From NCBI GenBank assembly GCA_020848635.1, contig JADLHS010000426.1:1-39512 (forward strand): 39,512 nt of DNA, in the 5' to 3' direction. Position 1 is the stretch's first letter; each line of letters starts with the position of its first letter. This document shows, one piece after another, positions 37,982 to 39,512 of the stretch. A model generated the notes under the pieces. It was given only the letters and a program-made list of their open reading frames with translations. It searched no databases and was not told the DNA's origin. Both the position numbers and the translations under genes were made by a program. The stretch comes from Limisphaerales bacterium (GTDB taxonomy: Bacteria > Verrucomicrobiota > Verrucomicrobiia > Limisphaerales > JADLHS01).

Positions 37982-39512
37982 GGTTGGGTTCGAATTCTTT
38001 GCCACCGCCGGTCGGGTTTGGGATCGGAATGGTGTATTTCCTCAACTCAACTTCACCCCAGTCCACGGACGAATCGTCATCCTTGTCTTTCGCTTCCGGC
38101 ACGAGGAGTTCCTGGGGCGTGGTGAACATGGTATAGGTTCCACTTTGCATCGTCGGCTGGCGCGAATGAAAGTTGACCTGATACTTGCCGGGCACCAAGT
38201 CGTCGGCATGGAACGAACCGTCCGGCAGCAGGGCTGCGGAAAAGATCCGCCGTTCTTGCGTGGCCGCCTGGACGGCTGCTGCGGATTGAGAAAAGGCTTT
38301 CCGCTCCTCGTCGGTCTTTAACTGACTCGCTTGCTGCATGAATTTGTTCGGCGGTGTAATCAGGGCGACGGATCCATTTTTGAAGTCGGGGGCCGCGCCC
38401 GCGACAAATTTCACCTTGCCGGTGACGGTGCGGCCGGTGCCCCCGACATTCGTCACGGTGGTTTCGCCGGGCTTTACCTCCACGATGGCCAGTTGGCTGT
38501 GCGTCCAAGAGCCTTCGCCGGTCGACACCATCCGTGCGATAGTCTGCTGGCCAGGAGGAACGAACGTGATGGCAAACCGCCCTTGATCATCGGTTTTGGC
38601 CTGGAAAACATTGAAGTCATAGATCGGAGATGGAAGCGAAAGCGGGTTGGCATTGGTGATGGCGACCGCATTGGTGGATTGACCCACTTTGCGGAGGCCC
38701 AGGTTGGACCAGCGCGGCTGAAGGGCGGACAGGACCACCCGTTCGTTCGTGCCGACGCGATGTCCGACGCGGAGCGTGCCTTCGACCTGGCCCCATTTTT
38801 GCAACGTGATTTGCGGTGATGCTTTTAACTGGTCCAGGGAAACTTGCGCATAGCCTGCCTCATTCAGGGCGATGACGGATTTTGCCCCTTCATACATCGG
38901 TAAGGTGAAACTGCCGTCCGGACGGGCGCTCACGAGCAATCCTTCTTCGCGCAGTCCGCTCGGAGCAAAGGCCGCCTTGCCGAGGGCAAGGTACTTTCCC
39001 TCGACCTGCAAGGCGACATCGGCGTCAGCCGCGGGTTTGCCGTTGGGCAGAAGAACGACGCCTTTGACCTCGATCCCGGGAACGGATTTGAGTTGCGATG
39101 GTTGGAATGAAGTTACGGCATTTGTCGTCGCGCGGTCGGCGGCAGTGAGGTCCACTGCCAGCGTCTGACCGGGCTTTAAATCAATTTCTTGAAGAATCTC
39201 ACTCGACCAAGCTTGCGGGTTTCCGGGCATTGGAATGCGGCAATAAACCTGCAAATGCCCAGCGGGCACATGGTCAAACGTGAAACGGCCCTCGGCATCG
39301 GTGGTGGCCTGTTGCGACAAATTGATGCGCGGCGCATTCACGCCGGCAAACATCAAACCCAGACTCTCGTTCGTGCCGGGCCCGGACGTGCGTTCCAAGG
39401 TGCCAGTGACTTTGCCAAACGGTTCGAGCACAATCTTTGAGCGGCTTGCGAACGCTTCCAAGCTCAGGTTGGCAAAGCCATTGGATGACGCGGCCGCCAC
39501 GAATTTAATTCC
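37761..39512 (-). CDS. Carboxypeptidase-regulatory-like repeat protein, 5' end outside window
   Basis: The frame is open to the right edge of the window, so the true start is missing; 583 codons are visible. It consists of repeated beta-sandwich units of the carboxypeptidase-regulatory type: KIVLEPFGKVTGTLERTSGP, EGRFTFDHVPAGHLQVYCRI, VKGVVLLPNGKPAADADVAL, ITLQKWGQVEGTLRVGHRVG, QGRFAITFVPPGQQTIARMV and RTVTGKVKFVAG. Similar units form the C-terminal part of Verrucomicrobia/Planctomycetes proteins whose N-terminus is an M56 protease or sigma factor, but the N-terminus is not visible. The last 73 residues, from about position 37981 down, are an out-of-frame reading of the next gene (Cys/Arg-rich) and are probably not native. 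Confidence 0.7.
   Translation of the reverse strand, partial: GIKFVAAASSNGFANLSLEAFASRSKIVLEPFGKVTGTLERTSGPGTNESLGLMFAGVNAPRINLSQQATTDAEGRFTFDHVPAGHLQVYCRIPMPGNPQAWSSEILQEIDLKPGQTLAVDLTAADRATTNAVTSFQPSQLKSVPGIEVKGVVLLPNGKPAADADVALQVEGKYLALGKAAFAPSGLREEGLLVSARPDGSFTLPMYEGAKSVIALNEAGYAQVSLDQLKASPQITLQKWGQVEGTLRVGHRVGTNERVVLSALQPRWSNLGLRKVGQSTNAVAITNANPLSLPSPIYDFNVFQAKTDDQGRFAITFVPPGQQTIARMVSTGEGSWTHSQLAIVEVKPGETTVTNVGGTGRTVTGKVKFVAGAAPDFKNGSVALITPPNKFMQQASQLKTDEERKAFSQSAAAVQAATQERRIFSAALLPDGSFHADDLVPGKYQVNFHSRQPTMQSGTYTMFTTPQELLVPEAKDKDDDSSVDWGEVELRKYTIPIPNPTGGGKEFEPNHENYLVAPCPCRVRGGVWRCRRRTLPCPRRFIRGRGRSAMQCDGGRGDQHLFQPVSCDRFRKHHAHSNPVADE

Noticed and set aside
37981-38000. GGTTCGAATTC resembling a tRNA T-loop
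   Set aside because: No acceptor, D or anticodon stem can be built around it; it lies in coding sequence.

Overview
The window looks like a chromosomal segment from a member of the Verrucomicrobiota, most likely of the Pedosphaera/Limisphaerales kind. The reasons are the high GC content, few clear Shine-Dalgarno sites, a DUF1080 secreted protein, secreted proteins ending in a Verrucomicrobia-type C-terminal module, a DUF4450 glycosidase and a carboxypeptidase-regulatory-like repeat protein. This placement is inferred from gene content; there is no rRNA or other phylogenetic marker in the window. No tRNA, rRNA, CRISPR array, intact insertion sequence or phage gene was seen.

Positions 1-9651 hold exported and cell-envelope genes: the start of a DUF1080 protein, a large DUF4450-type (alpha/alpha)6 glycosidase, a parallel beta-helix protein, a D-Ala-D-Ala carboxypeptidase, a PQQ-type sugar dehydrogenase and a small secreted protein of unknown function. 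Positions 9797-18048 hold housekeeping genes, mostly on the minus strand: a sugar isomerase/epimerase, apt, a primary-type sigma factor with an unusual 12-residue repeat N-terminus, an M48 lipoprotein metalloprotease, an M24 aminopeptidase, sppA-upp (1 nt apart) and maf. A REP-like element and a relic of a secreted-protein C-terminal module lie between them.

Positions 18189-28578 are the highlight: a complete Wsp-type (alternative cellular function) chemosensory operon on the plus strand, in the order MCP - CheW - CheR-TPR - CheW with a Cys-rich head - CheA-REC - (32-codon ORF) - CheB - output protein. In the Pseudomonas Wsp system the output is WspR, a receiver fused to a GGDEF diguanylate cyclase. 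Here the output protein keeps a receiver and adjoining helix that closely resemble WspR, but the GGDEF domain is replaced by HisKA-HATPase-REC-REC-HPt. The array therefore appears to feed a second multistep phosphorelay rather than make c-di-GMP directly. The operon has strong local compositional mosaicism (C far in excess of G in the MCP and in the kinase core of the output protein) and repeat-like insertions in interdomain linkers. A 22-bp inverted repeat lies in the maf/MCP divergent promoter region.

Positions 28661-39512 hold LD-carboxypeptidase, convergent with pyruvate dehydrogenase E1 (aceE) with overlapping stop codons; a lipoate-ligase family gene divergent from aceE; acetyl-CoA synthetase; a small Cys-rich protein; a D-2-hydroxyacid dehydrogenase; and a minus-strand operon of secreted proteins. 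That operon has a carboxypeptidase-regulatory-like protein (5' end outside the window) that reads 220 nt out of frame into the next gene, a secreted protein of unknown function, and a frameshifted third gene start at a run of eight G.
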